Source: CAVVVS01 sp963751355 (GTDB lineage Bacteria > Bacteroidota > Ignavibacteria > Ignavibacteriales > Ignavibacteriaceae). Taken from it: a DNA stretch of 38,855 bases. The translations under genes and the position numbers were made by a program. This document shows positions 1 to 9,198 of this stretch, piece by piece (the first letter of the stretch is position 1; each line of letters begins with the position of its first letter). Location of the stretch: NCBI GenBank assembly GCA_963751355.1, contig CAVVVS010000107.1:1-38855 (forward strand), read 5' to 3'. The notes below the pieces were generated by a model. That model had not been told where the DNA came from. It saw nothing but the letters and a program-made list of their open reading frames with translations, and ran no database searches.

Positions 1-1316
1 ATTTCCCTGACTTCACAAAAAAGGAGACAAGGAATTGGTGGGGAGAAAAGCTATCCGTCTTGATGAACCAGGGTATTGAAGGATTCTGGAATGATATGAA
101 CGAACCTTCTGTTTGGGGTCAGGCTTTCCCCGATATCGTTAAATTTAACGATAACGGTTTTCACGCAAATCATAAAAAGATTCACAATGTTTATGCTCTG
201 GAAGAAGCAAAAGCAACAATGGCTGCTTTTAAAAAGTATTCTCCGAATAAAAGACACTTCATGTTGACGAGAGCCGGCTATGCCGGTATTCAAAGATATT
301 CCGCTGTTTGGACAGGTGATAATGTGTCGAATGAGGAACACCTGCGTCTGGCTTGTTTAATGCCGCAGGGTATGGGAATTAGCGGAATCCCGTTTGCCGG
401 TTCCGATGTAGGCGGATTTATCGGTAATCCATCTCAAAGGTTATATACCAGATGGATTGAATTGGGTGCATTCACTCCTTTTTTTAGAGGGCATTCGGCT
501 ATAAACCAGCAGGATAAAGAACCATGGGCTTTCGGTGAGGAAGTTGAAGGGTGGGTGAAAAATATTATCTCACTCAGATACAAATTATTACCCTATCTTT
601 ACAACCAATTTTATAATGCTTCGGTTACGGGACTGCCGATAATGCGCCCCATGTTTCTTAACTACCAGGATGATGACCAATGTTATACCGGTAACGCACA
701 ATATCAATTTATGGTAGGTGATAATATCCTTGTTGCTCCTGTTTTGAATGAAACCAGTAATTTTAAAAAACTTTATTTACCCGAAGGTAATTGGTACGAT
801 TGGTGGACAGGTAAAATTTATAAAGGAAATCAATGGATAATTGTGGGAGCTCCGATTTATCAAATTCCGTTTTTTATTAAGCAGGGCGGCTTTATACCGA
901 TGCAGCAGGTTGAGCAATATGTGGGGCAAAAGAAGATGACTGAATTAAATGTAGTTGTATTTCCTTCCGGCTCTAGTAAGTATGACCTATATGAAGACGA
1001 CGGTATAAGCTATGATTATCAAAAAAATATTTACTCGGTAACAGAATTTACATCCGAATTAAAAGACTCTTCCGGAATAATAAATATTAAAAGAAAATAT
1101 CACGGATATAATTCAGGAAGAAAGGATTATTTGTTAAAAATAATCGATACAAAGTCAGTTTCGAATGTTATGTTCAACGAGGAAAAATTACAAATTGTAA
1201 AAGATAATGACGAACTTAATAATTTTGCAAAAGGATATTATCTGGACAGCGATTCAAATATTCTTTATATAAAAATTCCCGATGAAGGACATATTCAAAT
1301 TAAATATTCATTTTAA
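1..1316 (+). CDS. GH31 alpha-glucosidase, C-terminal part (5' end outside window)
   Basis: The reading frame is open from base 3, so the gene begins upstream of the window. It should hydrolyse terminal alpha-linked glucose (or xylose) from oligosaccharides. The segment GFWNDMNEP is the GH31 nucleophile motif (catalytic Asp in WNDMNEP), and WTGDN further on carries the acid/base Asp. GSDVGGF and FFRGHS are also typical of the family. After the barrel comes a beta-rich C-terminal domain (LYLPEGNWYDWWTG, then YDLYEDDGISYDY) as in GH31 alpha-glucosidases. About 438 residues are visible, roughly half of a normal enzyme. A debranching enzyme follows 125 bp downstream on the same strand, which suggests shared use of starch or glycogen. 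Alpha-xylosidase specificity cannot be excluded without the N-terminus. Confidence 0.9.
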   Translation, partial: FPDFTKKETRNWWGEKLSVLMNQGIEGFWNDMNEPSVWGQAFPDIVKFNDNGFHANHKKIHNVYALEEAKATMAAFKKYSPNKRHFMLTRAGYAGIQRYSAVWTGDNVSNEEHLRLACLMPQGMGISGIPFAGSDVGGFIGNPSQRLYTRWIELGAFTPFFRGHSAINQQDKEPWAFGEEVEGWVKNIISLRYKLLPYLYNQFYNASVTGLPIMRPMFLNYQDDDQCYTGNAQYQFMVGDNILVAPVLNETSNFKKLYLPEGNWYDWWTGKIYKGNQWIIVGAPIYQIPFFIKQGGFIPMQQVEQYVGQKKMTELNVVVFPSGSSKYDLYEDDGISYDYQKNIYSVTEFTSELKDSSGIINIKRKYHGYNSGRKDYLLKIIDTKSVSNVMFNEEKLQIVKDNDELNNFAKGYYLDSDSNILYIKIPDEGHIQIKYSF

Positions 1317-1441
1317 GTAAGTGTTTAATTATTAAACATTAATTATTTTTAAAATGTGACATCGATCTAATTAGTACCTGTAATTTAAATTTTGCATTTT
1401 TACCGTGATGATTTGGTGATCAAAAACATTATAGAAGATAG

Positions 1442-3559
1442 ATGATAAACTTAAAATTATTATTAGTTATTTATATTTTTTCTGCATTATCCTTTAACAA
1501 TACAAGAGGCGCTGTTTTGTTTATTAGTGATAAATCAAAATCGAAATTAACTGAAGCACATGAAGTCAGGGTAAAATCAAAACAAAAAGATTTAGATAAA
1601 TATTATTCTTCTAAAAAACTTGGCTCCTTTGTTAAGGATGGAAAAACTTACTTTAGATTATTCACTCCCGATGCAGAAAAAGTTACCCTTGTAACATTTA
1701 CAAATCCACATGATAAATCAGGTAAAGAATATGAAATGCAACCCGATAGCGAGGGGGTATGGGAAGCGGTACTTGACGGCGAGAAATACGGATTGTTTTA
1801 TGGTTTTAAAGTTTATAATCCGAAATATCCCTCTACCAAAGATGTAATTTGCCTTGATCCGTATGCAAAATCCGTTGCTACGCTAAACACTTATTTAAAT
1901 CCCCGTCGTGGAATGGTTGTTAAGGAAGATAACTACAATTGGGATGGTGATCATTGGATTCAAAGAGACTGGCGTGATTTAATCATTTATGAAATGCACG
2001 TAAGAGATATGACAGCCGACCCTTCGGCAGGCTCTGACGAACCGGGCACTTACCGTGGTTTAGTTGAACACGGTAAAACCGGCGGGATAGATTATATAAA
2101 AAATCTGGGTGTTAATACCGTGGAATTACTTCCTTGCCAGGAATTTGCTAACATAGAAATTCCCTTCAAAGATTCATTAAACGGGATGTTTAATACCTGG
2201 AATCCTTACGAAAGAAATTATTGGGGGTACATGACCGCTTCTTTCTTTGCTCCCGAAGCATATTACAGCGATGATGAAAAAAATATAAGATGGAATGAAT
2301 GGGATGGAACAAGCGAAAAGCAAATTCATGATTTTAAAGATATGGTAAAAGAATTTCATAAAGCAGGTATCGAAGTTATTATGGACGTGGTTTATAACCA
2401 TATTTCCCAATACGAAATGGGAAATTTAATTCAGATCGATAAAGATTATTATTTCCGACTCAATAAAAACGGCGAGTGTACTTCGATTAGCGGATGCGGC
2501 AACGACTTTAAAACCGAAAGACCTATGGCAAGACGCATGATAATAGAGAGCGTACTCTACTGGATGAAGGAGTATCATATCGATGGCTTCCGTTTTGACC
2601 TGGGTAAACTTATTGACTGGGAAACGATTGAGGAGGTTATAAGAGAAGCCAAAAAAATAAATCCGAATGTGGTTTTTATTTGTGAACCTTGGGGCGGTGG
2701 TTATGACCCTGCCGGCTTTTCACTGCGCGGATGGGCAAGCTGGAACGATCAGATACGAAACGGTATAAAAGGAGAAAATCCTAACAACGGTTTGGGATGG
2801 ATTTTTGGTCATTGGTACGGAAACAATGATCCCGAAAGAATTCAAAGTTACGTGAACGGTACTTTAGCGAGAGATAAGTTTGGATTGTTTCAAAAGAAGG
2901 AGCATTCCGTTAATTATCTCGCTTCGCACGACGGTTACACATTAGGGGATTTTATCAGGCTGGGCACAAAATCGGTTAAGCCGGATTCCGTGATTGAAGA
3001 TGTAGACAAGTTTGTAAAGCTTACACCGCTCGAATTAAAGCTGAACAAATTAGGAGCTTTGTTTTTATTTACCGCTCAGGGAATTACTATGTTCCAGGAA
3101 GGTGCAGAGTTTGCGAGGACTAAAGTTATCCCTTATAACGAAAAAGTTAATGATCCAAACAAAGGACATTTAGACAACAACAGTTATAATAAAGATAATG
3201 CGACCAATTACATGAACTATAACGACGCCGTAATTAATAAAGACTTGGTTGACTATTACAAAGGATTAATCAAATTAAGAAATACTTGCGCAGCTTTCAG
3301 AAGGTCACCTTATAGTGATGTTGTTTTTTATAAAATTAAAGACAATCCTTTTACACTTGGCTATCACTTAAATTATAAAGACGAAAAGATTATTGTTCTA
3401 TTTAATGCAAACCCGCAGACGGAACAAGAGTTCGATCTTCCCGATGGGAAATGGGAAATTTTGGTCAATCAAAATAATGCCGGAATCAAACCGCTCGGTA
3501 TTGTTTCAGATAAAATTGAAATCCCTTCTTCGACCGGAATGGTTCTGAAGTTGAAGTGA
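1442..3559 (+). CDS. Pullulanase/isoamylase-type GH13 debranching enzyme, probably exported
   Basis: 705 residues. The N-terminus (KLLLVIYIFSALSF) looks like a signal peptide, although no clear lipobox or cleavage site stands out. A CBM48-like beta domain (about residues 60-150) precedes YEMHVRDMT, the start of the catalytic barrel in pullulanases and isoamylases. The four GH13 motifs are visible: DVVYNH (near 315), GFRFDLG with nucleophile Asp386, EPWGGG with acid/base Glu415, and ASHDG with Asp497. The C-terminus is a short beta domain. The expected reaction is hydrolysis of alpha-1,6 branches in glycogen, starch or pullulan. The upstream GH31 gene would degrade the released linear products. 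Type I pullulanase is my preferred name; exact branch specificity cannot be read from sequence alone. Confidence 0.88.
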   Translation: MINLKLLLVIYIFSALSFNNTRGAVLFISDKSKSKLTEAHEVRVKSKQKDLDKYYSSKKLGSFVKDGKTYFRLFTPDAEKVTLVTFTNPHDKSGKEYEMQPDSEGVWEAVLDGEKYGLFYGFKVYNPKYPSTKDVICLDPYAKSVATLNTYLNPRRGMVVKEDNYNWDGDHWIQRDWRDLIIYEMHVRDMTADPSAGSDEPGTYRGLVEHGKTGGIDYIKNLGVNTVELLPCQEFANIEIPFKDSLNGMFNTWNPYERNYWGYMTASFFAPEAYYSDDEKNIRWNEWDGTSEKQIHDFKDMVKEFHKAGIEVIMDVVYNHISQYEMGNLIQIDKDYYFRLNKNGECTSISGCGNDFKTERPMARRMIIESVLYWMKEYHIDGFRFDLGKLIDWETIEEVIREAKKINPNVVFICEPWGGGYDPAGFSLRGWASWNDQIRNGIKGENPNNGLGWIFGHWYGNNDPERIQSYVNGTLARDKFGLFQKKEHSVNYLASHDGYTLGDFIRLGTKSVKPDSVIEDVDKFVKLTPLELKLNKLGALFLFTAQGITMFQEGAEFARTKVIPYNEKVNDPNKGHLDNNSYNKDNATNYMNYNDAVINKDLVDYYKGLIKLRNTCAAFRRSPYSDVVFYKIKDNPFTLGYHLNYKDEKIIVLFNANPQTEQEFDLPDGKWEILVNQNNAGIKPLGIVSDKIEIPSSTGMVLKLK

Positions 3560-3564
3560 TTAAA

Positions 3565-3625
3565 TTGTTAAACTGGTGAATTGCTTAATATAATATGACC
3601 TTTGAGCAATTTTGCAATTCAGCAA
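3565..3625. terminator. Possible bidirectional hairpin between convergent genes
   Basis: Between the convergent debranching-enzyme gene and hydE lies an A/T-rich stretch with GAATTGC repeated as its inverse GCAATTC, separated by about 28 bases. It sits where a shared terminator would be expected, but the stem is short and the loop long, so this is weak evidence. Confidence 0.2.
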
Positions 3626-4666
3626 TTAATCAAAAATTTTCGGATGAGATAATTTTAAAGAATGACCTTCATCTCTGGCGATAGCTCTCCCTAACCTGGT
3701 AACCATGCGGTTAATTGATACTAAAGAATCAAGTTTTAAAAATTCACTGCGAGGATAAATTAAATATTTGTCCTCAAATCTCTTGGGTGTAAAATTAGGC
3801 ATAATTACATTAGCACCCGCCTGCAATCCCCTTTCCCTTCCTTTTTTATCTAACACCGCTAACGCTGTAGTGGCCGGAATATGTGTATTCTTGAGAACTA
3901 TTCTGGCAACCGCCATTACTTTTAAAACTGCTTCAATATTGGGACCCGGTTGATGTCTGTAAGGAGTATCCGGGGAGGGAATAAACGGACTGAAAGATGC
4001 CATGTCGACATCAAGTTCTTTGCATAATAGAATATCATCGGCTATATCTTCTATTGTTTGCATCGGCAGTCCGATAATATTTCCGCTTCCGATCTGATAC
4101 CCTAAAGTCTTTAATATTTTTAAATGACCTACTCGTTCTTTTAAGCTTTGATTCAAATGATATCTAGAATATAGAATTTCATTGGCACTCTCGTGTTTTA
4201 ATAAATATCGGTCCGCGCCTGCGTTTTTCCAAATTTTGTATTCATCAAAGTCACGTTCTCCCAAACTTAATGTTATCGCCACATCGTGCGCATCTTTTAT
4301 TTCCGAAATTATTTCCGCGATTGAGTCGCAATCAAGGAACTCATCCTCGCCCGATTGGAGTACCAGCGTTCTTAAACCTAAATTATAAGCAATCTTTGCT
4401 GTTTGAATAATACCGGTCGAGTTCATCCTGTATCTTACGAGATTGGAATTACTTTTTCGCAAGCCGCAATAAAGACAATCCTGACTACAATAATTCGAAA
4501 TTTCAATTATACCTCTTAAATGAACTTTATTTCCGCAGCAGTTCATTCTTACTTCATCCGCTTTGCCGAACAAATTAGTGATATCCGTATCATCATTAAA
4601 ATGAAGCATTGATATAATATCGTCACGGCTGAACTCATCTTTATTTAAAATTTCCAAGCTGTTCAT
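3626..4666 (-). CDS. hydE: [FeFe] hydrogenase maturase HydE (radical SAM)
   Basis: 346 residues, normal for HydE. The radical-SAM cluster motif CX3CX2C is intact at Cys60, Cys64 and Cys67 (NYCSQDCLYCGLR). Family-typical segments follow: RYRM, LQSGED, TLSLGE, ADRYLLKHE, IGLPMQT, FSPFIPSPDTP, IPATTA and GANVIMPNFTP. HydE is a maturase for the H-cluster diiron subsite and acts in the cytoplasm with HydG and HydF. The start is supported by AGGGGAG six bases upstream. It lies 63 bp downstream of hydG on the same strand, so the two are probably co-transcribed. Unlike its neighbours hydG and hydF, I see no missing key residue in it. Confidence 0.95.
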   Translation of the reverse strand: MNSLEILNKDEFSRDDIISMLHFNDDTDITNLFGKADEVRMNCCGNKVHLRGIIEISNYCSQDCLYCGLRKSNSNLVRYRMNSTGIIQTAKIAYNLGLRTLVLQSGEDEFLDCDSIAEIISEIKDAHDVAITLSLGERDFDEYKIWKNAGADRYLLKHESANEILYSRYHLNQSLKERVGHLKILKTLGYQIGSGNIIGLPMQTIEDIADDILLCKELDVDMASFSPFIPSPDTPYRHQPGPNIEAVLKVMAVARIVLKNTHIPATTALAVLDKKGRERGLQAGANVIMPNFTPKRFEDKYLIYPRSEFLKLDSLVSINRMVTRLGRAIARDEGHSLKLSHPKIFD

Positions 4667-4729
4667 ATCATTACTCCCCTAGTTAATATTTATAAAAATT
4701 AAATTAACCGTAACCGGGAGAAAGTGAAA

Positions 4730-6127
4730 CTACATGTAAACATCGCGGACTCCCTCATCTACCTGCCCGATCATTTTTAATACTTTTTCACGGGTTGTAC
4801 CATTAACTTTATTAACTTCATCTTCGAAAAATTTTAATGCAACATTTTTCGTTCCCTCGGATGCAAAATCGTTCAGATATTCTTTGAAAGTTGTCAGAGC
4901 ATTAGGGACACAAATTTTACCGATATTACCGCTTTTAGCTATTTCCATAAATCTGTCGCCGGTTCTTTGGGAATGATAGCATGCAGTGCAGAAACTGGGC
5001 ATATAACCAAGAGCAGTACAGTCTTTTACAACCTCGTCTAGTGTGCGGTGATCACCCAATTGAAATTGTTCTAGTTCATGTTCATTTAGGCTTTCCTTCG
5101 ATTCCCTATAGCTGCCCGGAGCTGTTCTGCTGCCGGCACTAATTTGTGAAACACCAACCGTGAATAATTCTCTTCTAAGTTCAGCTCTTTCTCTTGTTGA
5201 AAGAATTATTCCTGTATAAGGTACCGAAAGTCTTATTACCGCAATTAATTTTTTAAATGCTAAATCGTCAACCGCATGCGGAGGATTCAGCGCTGCGGGT
5301 GCATTTAGTGCGGGCTCTAAACGCGGTACCGAAATTGTGTGAGGACCGATTCCGTACTTTGAGTCTAGATCGAATGCATGCATTAATAGAGCAAGCGTTT
5401 CCCATTTATAATCCGTAAGACCGAACAGAGAGCCTATTCCTACATCATCAATGCCTGCCTGCAAGGCTCTATCCATTGAGTAAAGCCTCCATACATAATA
5501 CCTTTTAGGATCCTCGGGATGCATCTTTAAGTATGTAGCAAAATGATAAGTTTCCTGGAAGCATTGATAAGTACCGATTCCGTAGCCTTTTAATTTCTTG
5601 AAATCTTCTACTGTCAATGGAGCTGTGTTTACATTCAATCTTCTGATGTTATTTCCATTTAAGTTTATTTTATAAATCCTGTCTATTGCTTCACCGATAT
5701 ATTCGATAGCGGCTTTTTTAGGATGTTCACCGCAAACCAGTAATATCCTTTTTTGTCCCTGGTTAACCAGGAATTCAGCTTCGGCTTCAATCTCCTCGAT
5801 TGTAAAAGTACGGCGTTTCAACTGCCTGTTGTCTTTTCGAAAAGTACAATACAGACAGTTATTAACATACACATTCGTTAAATATAAAGGAGCGAATAAT
5901 ACCAGTCTGTTTCCGTAAATTTTTTCTTTCACTTTTTTTGCGGTTTGAAATAGCTCATCAAGTAAATCCGGCGATGCAATATTTAACAAAGCTGCACTTT
6001 CTCTTAACGACAAACCGTGCGCTTCAGCAGCTTTGGCTAAAATTTCCTTTTGAAGATTAGTATCAAACAAAGAATCGTCTTCTAACAGTGAGTCTATTAA
6101 ATCTTCATCAATGAATTGCATTTTCAA
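4730..6127 (-). CDS. hydG: HydG, radical-SAM tyrosine lyase maturase; first cluster Cys replaced by Tyr
   Basis: 465 residues, full length for HydG, which cleaves tyrosine to provide CO and cyanide for the H-cluster. The N-terminal domain, the barrel (FQETYHFATYLKMHP, DVGIGSLFGL, HTISVPRLEPA) and the C-terminal auxiliary-cluster motif CX2CX22C (Cys380, Cys383, Cys406) are all present. The radical-SAM motif is broken: the segment reads NVYVNNCLYCTFR, where the family has Cys at the first position and Gly after the last Cys. Position 87 is encoded TAT (plus-strand bases 5867-5869) instead of TGT/TGC, leaving only Cys91 and Cys94 to bind the SAM cluster. The gene is otherwise open with no stop or frameshift. 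It may be a recently inactivated gene. It is the first gene of the minus-strand hydG-hydE pair; GGAAAG lies upstream of the start. Confidence 0.93.
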   Translation of the reverse strand: MKMQFIDEDLIDSLLEDDSLFDTNLQKEILAKAAEAHGLSLRESAALLNIASPDLLDELFQTAKKVKEKIYGNRLVLFAPLYLTNVYVNNCLYCTFRKDNRQLKRRTFTIEEIEAEAEFLVNQGQKRILLVCGEHPKKAAIEYIGEAIDRIYKINLNGNNIRRLNVNTAPLTVEDFKKLKGYGIGTYQCFQETYHFATYLKMHPEDPKRYYVWRLYSMDRALQAGIDDVGIGSLFGLTDYKWETLALLMHAFDLDSKYGIGPHTISVPRLEPALNAPAALNPPHAVDDLAFKKLIAVIRLSVPYTGIILSTRERAELRRELFTVGVSQISAGSRTAPGSYRESKESLNEHELEQFQLGDHRTLDEVVKDCTALGYMPSFCTACYHSQRTGDRFMEIAKSGNIGKICVPNALTTFKEYLNDFASEGTKNVALKFFEDEVNKVNGTTREKVLKMIGQVDEGVRDVYM

Positions 6128-6416
6128 ATCTTTCCTTTTTTAATTATTCACGGTATTAAATGATTTTGTCGAGTGGGAACCTTATTATGAAATCAAATCC
6201 CCCTAAGTATTTACCATATTATTTACAATAAGCATACCAGCAACGCGTTAATGGATTTAAGTAAGTTAACGCTATATAACCAATCTTCGATTCTAAAAAA
6301 AGAGAAGACTCAATAGTCTAACACCACACTGTCATCTAAATAGTGTTGAAAAACGGAGCTTTTCAATGAAGATTAAATTTTGTGATTATGGAACACTTTT
6401 TAACCTTTAATCAACA

Positions 6417-7245
6417 ATGAAAATTGATATGAGAACAGAGAAAGATTCATTAGGTGAATTAACATTAAAGGATGAAGCTGTTTACGGAACACACAATTTT
6501 CGTGCAGTGAACAACTTCCCTGTAACAAATGAAAGAGTAAATCTTTACTTGATAAAATCGTTCTTTTAGGTAAAGCTTGCCGCTGCAGAAACAAATTTTA
6601 AATGCGGATTACTTTCCGAAGAAAAATTTAAACCTATAAAAGAAGCTATTAATTTACTCCTCCGGTCTATAGAATAAGCAGAGGAAAATAAATCTTTTAA
6701 TCTATATGACAATATAATTGTTGATCCTTACCAGGGAGGTGCAGGCCTTCGTTAAACATGAATATTAATGAAGTAATTGCCAATACGGCACTAAAAATTT
6801 CAGGTGCAAATTACGGTGAGTATGACAAAATAAATCCTGTAATTTTGGAAAATACAATTCAAATAGCAGAACGGGCTAAAGGTCATGATGTTATTATCTC
6901 AAATCTGGCTGCAGCCGGCAACCTGGAGCTGAATGCATTTTTACCACTGATTCCACCTATTTTTGAAGAGTTTGCAAATGCTGAAAGCTGCTATTATTAA
7001 CTTATCTGCAAAATGTATCGAAGGAATTAAAGCTGACGCAGAACGCTGCAGAAAACATCTGATTGACTCCAACGCCCATTGCAGCTTCATTAATAAATGA
7101 ATTCGGGTATGAAAAAATAGCCGAAGCGATGCATTCAGCAGGGAAAAAAAATGTTTCTCTTTCACAAGAACTAATTGATAAAAAATTACTTACGGAACCG
7201 GAACTTTCCTCAATACTTTTAAGGGAAACGGGAATAAAAAAATGA
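6417..7245 (+). pseudogene. Aspartate ammonia-lyase homologue (HydX/AspA type), collapsed remnant
   Basis: The sequence reads as pieces of an aspartase/fumarase-superfamily protein. The N-terminal part (MRTEKDSLGE, YGTHNFRAVNNFP) runs from 6417 and is interrupted by TAG at 6567-6569 and TAA at 6675-6677. The frame shifts near 6745-6758, resuming at NINEVIANTAL. After DKINP the text jumps straight to LENTIQIAER and NLAAAGNLELNAFLP, so the middle of the protein, including the GSSxMPGKVNP signature loop, is deleted. Two further frame changes (near 6978 and 7060) are needed to reach the normal C-terminus, ending KK-stop. A full-length family member has about 460-480 residues. An aspartase homologue lies beside hyd maturase genes in other bacteria (hydX in Shewanella, from memory). 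The remnant's stop overlaps the hydF ATG as ATGA, the trace of an old operon. Confidence 0.9.
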
Positions 7246-8474
7246 ACAGAGTACCCAAATCGGAACGAAAACATATCGTGTTTGCAGGTAGAAGAAATGC
7301 CAGTAAATCTTCACTGGTAAACTTATTCAGCGGACAGGATATATGTATAGTAAGCGATATAGCCGGAACTACAACCGACCCGGTAAAAAAAGCTATGGAA
7401 TTGATTCCCCACGGACCTGTTGTGCTGGTGGATACTGCCGGTATTGATGATTTCGGTGAATTAGGCGAAAAAAGAACCGGAAAAACTATTAAAGCAATTT
7501 CATCAGCTGACTTTGCCATAGTAGTTCTGGATGCCGGTGAAAAGATATCGGAAGAGGAAAGAAAGTTAATAAACTATATAAATAAAATATCTCTGCCTTT
7601 TGTAATAGCGGTAAATAAAATTGAGTTAGGTGTTAATCCTGAACTTCTTGATGAATTAATACTAACCGGGGCAAAGCATTTTGAAATTTCATGAAAGGAA
7701 AATATTGGGATAGATAGATTAAGATCCGGCATTATTCGTTTGCTGCCTTATAATATTGATGTTCCCTTAGTGGGTGATTTAATTCATCAGGGTGATGTGG
7801 TGGTTATGGTAGTACCGGTCGATCTTGGCGCACCAAAAAAGAGATTAATCCTTCCGCAGGTTCGAACAATCAGAGAAGCATTGGATGAAGATACTGTAGT
7901 AATTGTAGTAAAAGATAAAGAATTAAGATCGGCATTAGATAATTTAAAACATCTTCCTGATTTGGTTATCACCGACAGTCAGGCTATTATGAGCGTTGCA
8001 GCAGATGTACCTGAAGGTGTAAAGCTTACTACATTTTCAATTTTAATGGCTCGGTATAAAGGCGATTTACCCTACCTTGTACAAGGTCTTCGCAAAGTTG
8101 AGGAATTGGAAGAAGGAGATAATATTTTAATTGCGGAAGCATGTTCGCATCATCCCCGGGAAGATGATATAGGAAGAATTAAAATTCCACGCTGGATGAA
8201 ATTGCATACCGGTAAAAACTTAAATTTCGATATCCGGAACGGGGAAGATTTTCCGGAAAATCTTTCGAAAGATAAACTAATTGTTCATTGCCACGGATGT
8301 ATGATAACGCGTAAATAAATGCAATCAAGATTAAAACAGGCTAAACTTGATGATACTGCAATAACAAACTACGGGGTACTCATATCATATATGCACGGCA
8401 CAATCCCGCGTGTTCTGGAACCTTTTGATGAAGCAATTACCGAGTGGGGAAAATTAAATGTTTACGGTGATTGA
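7242..8474 (+). pseudogene. hydF: HydF maturation GTPase/scaffold gene with two in-frame stop codons
   Basis: HydF is the GTPase and scaffold that delivers the diiron subcluster to HydA. The whole reading frame from 7242 to 8474 encodes recognisable HydF in one frame, but it is cut by TGA at 7692-7694 and TAA at 8316-8318. The first piece (150 residues) is the GTPase domain with DIAGTTTDPV, DTAG and NKIE, but its P-loop reads GRRNASKSS, where Ser replaces the Gly of GKS. After the TGA it continues KENIGIDRLRSG, then the dimerisation domain, then the cluster region (EACSHHP and HCHGCM). After the TAA it continues MQSRLKQAK, ITNYGVLISYMHG and LEPF, a normal HydF end. No frameshift is needed, so point mutations (for example GAA to TAA) explain both stops. 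The gene is translationally coupled by ATGA to the aspartase remnant upstream. Confidence 0.92.
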
Positions 8475-8814
8475 GCAAATCGTTTTTCCTTCCAACTAAA
8501 TAAGCTCTTCTTATAAACTTCAAATTCATAAATACTTGGTGAATACCAATCTTTTATATTCATTAAGGAAGTATCTGTTTTGACAACCCTTTTTGTCAAT
8601 GTTTGGAAAAAATTAACAATTCTTAAAAATCGATTCGCTTTAATGCCATTAAAGTAATTACTTAACTCATTCATTCATTGTGGCATCTAATATGTCTTAA
8701 GAAGGACAGCAAAAATAAGAACTAATTTTATGATGGATAATTCAGGGGAATTCAATTAGTTATGAATAAAAATTCCCGTAGAACAAGTAGCAACATTGAA
8801 ATGAGAGGTCTGAC
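8475..8814 (+). promoter_or_regulatory. Region upstream of the hydrogenase operon, with two small inverted repeats
   Basis: This 340-base stretch holds no convincing gene. It contains a perfect 7-bp inverted repeat, TTGACAA and TTGTCAA, separated by 6 bases (8580-8599). A second inverted repeat, GGGAATT and AATTCCC, is separated by 18 bases (8746-8777), about 40 bases before the first gene. A ribosome site, GAGAGG, precedes the ATG at 8815. Either repeat could be an operator for the flanking two-component system, but this is only positional inference. I found no convincing sigma-54 or sigma-70 promoter. Confidence 0.3.
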
Positions 8815-9198
8815 ATGTATAAAATAGCAGTTATAGACGATGACCCTGATATACTCGATGCAACAAGTTTAGTACTTAATGCAAACGGTTATCAAGTAAT
8901 TACCGCCGCAAATCCGGAAGAAGGTTTTCAAATAGTTAAAGAAAATACACCGGATCTCATCATTCTGGATGTAATGATGAATGAACCTGACGACGGTTTT
9001 TTCCTCGCCCAAAAATTCCGCAAAGAAAAAGTTGATACACCAATATTGATGCTGACTTCCGTTGCTAAAACAGTCGGTATGGATTACGGAATTGGCGAAA
9101 TGGTACCTGTTGACGATTTTGTTGAAAAACCTATTGCTCCTGATTTACTTGTTCAAAAGGTAGAGAAGCTGTTAAAAAATTATGCAAGGAGTAAATAA
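8815..9198 (+). CDS. Single-domain response regulator (receiver) of the hydrogenase operon
   Basis: 127 residues, a stand-alone CheY-like receiver with no output domain. The acidic pair is in VIDDD, the phosphorylation site is Asp52 (LIILDVMM), the conserved Thr/Ser is in MLTS, and the Lys is Lys105 (FVEKP). Between the Thr and the Lys it has a somewhat long loop (AKTVGMDYGIGEMVPVD). Its stop overlaps the start of the NuoE-like gene by one base (TAATG), so it is probably translated with the hydrogenase subunits. The partner may be the histidine kinase at 12983-14365 at the other end of the block, or the hybrid kinase beyond it. With no DNA-binding domain, it probably acts by protein contact; that is inference. 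Confidence 0.92.
   Translation: MYKIAVIDDDPDILDATSLVLNANGYQVITAANPEEGFQIVKENTPDLIILDVMMNEPDDGFFLAQKFRKEKVDTPILMLTSVAKTVGMDYGIGEMVPVDDFVEKPIAPDLLVQKVEKLLKNYARSK

Noticed and set aside
6758..7000. 80-residue frame as a small independent gene
   Set aside because: It is two non-adjacent pieces of an aspartase joined by a deletion, with matching remnants before and after it in other frames.
7692..7694. TGA in hydF as a recoded (selenocysteine or other) codon
   Set aside because: HydF has no conserved Cys at this place, no obvious SECIS-like hairpin follows, a second stop (TAA) occurs later in the same gene, and TGA ends intact genes here (for example hydB and lpxA).
8462..8674. 70-residue minus-strand frame before the hydrogenase operon
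   Set aside because: No recognisable content or ribosome site, and it overlaps the hydF 3' end. It cannot be fully excluded but is not supported.
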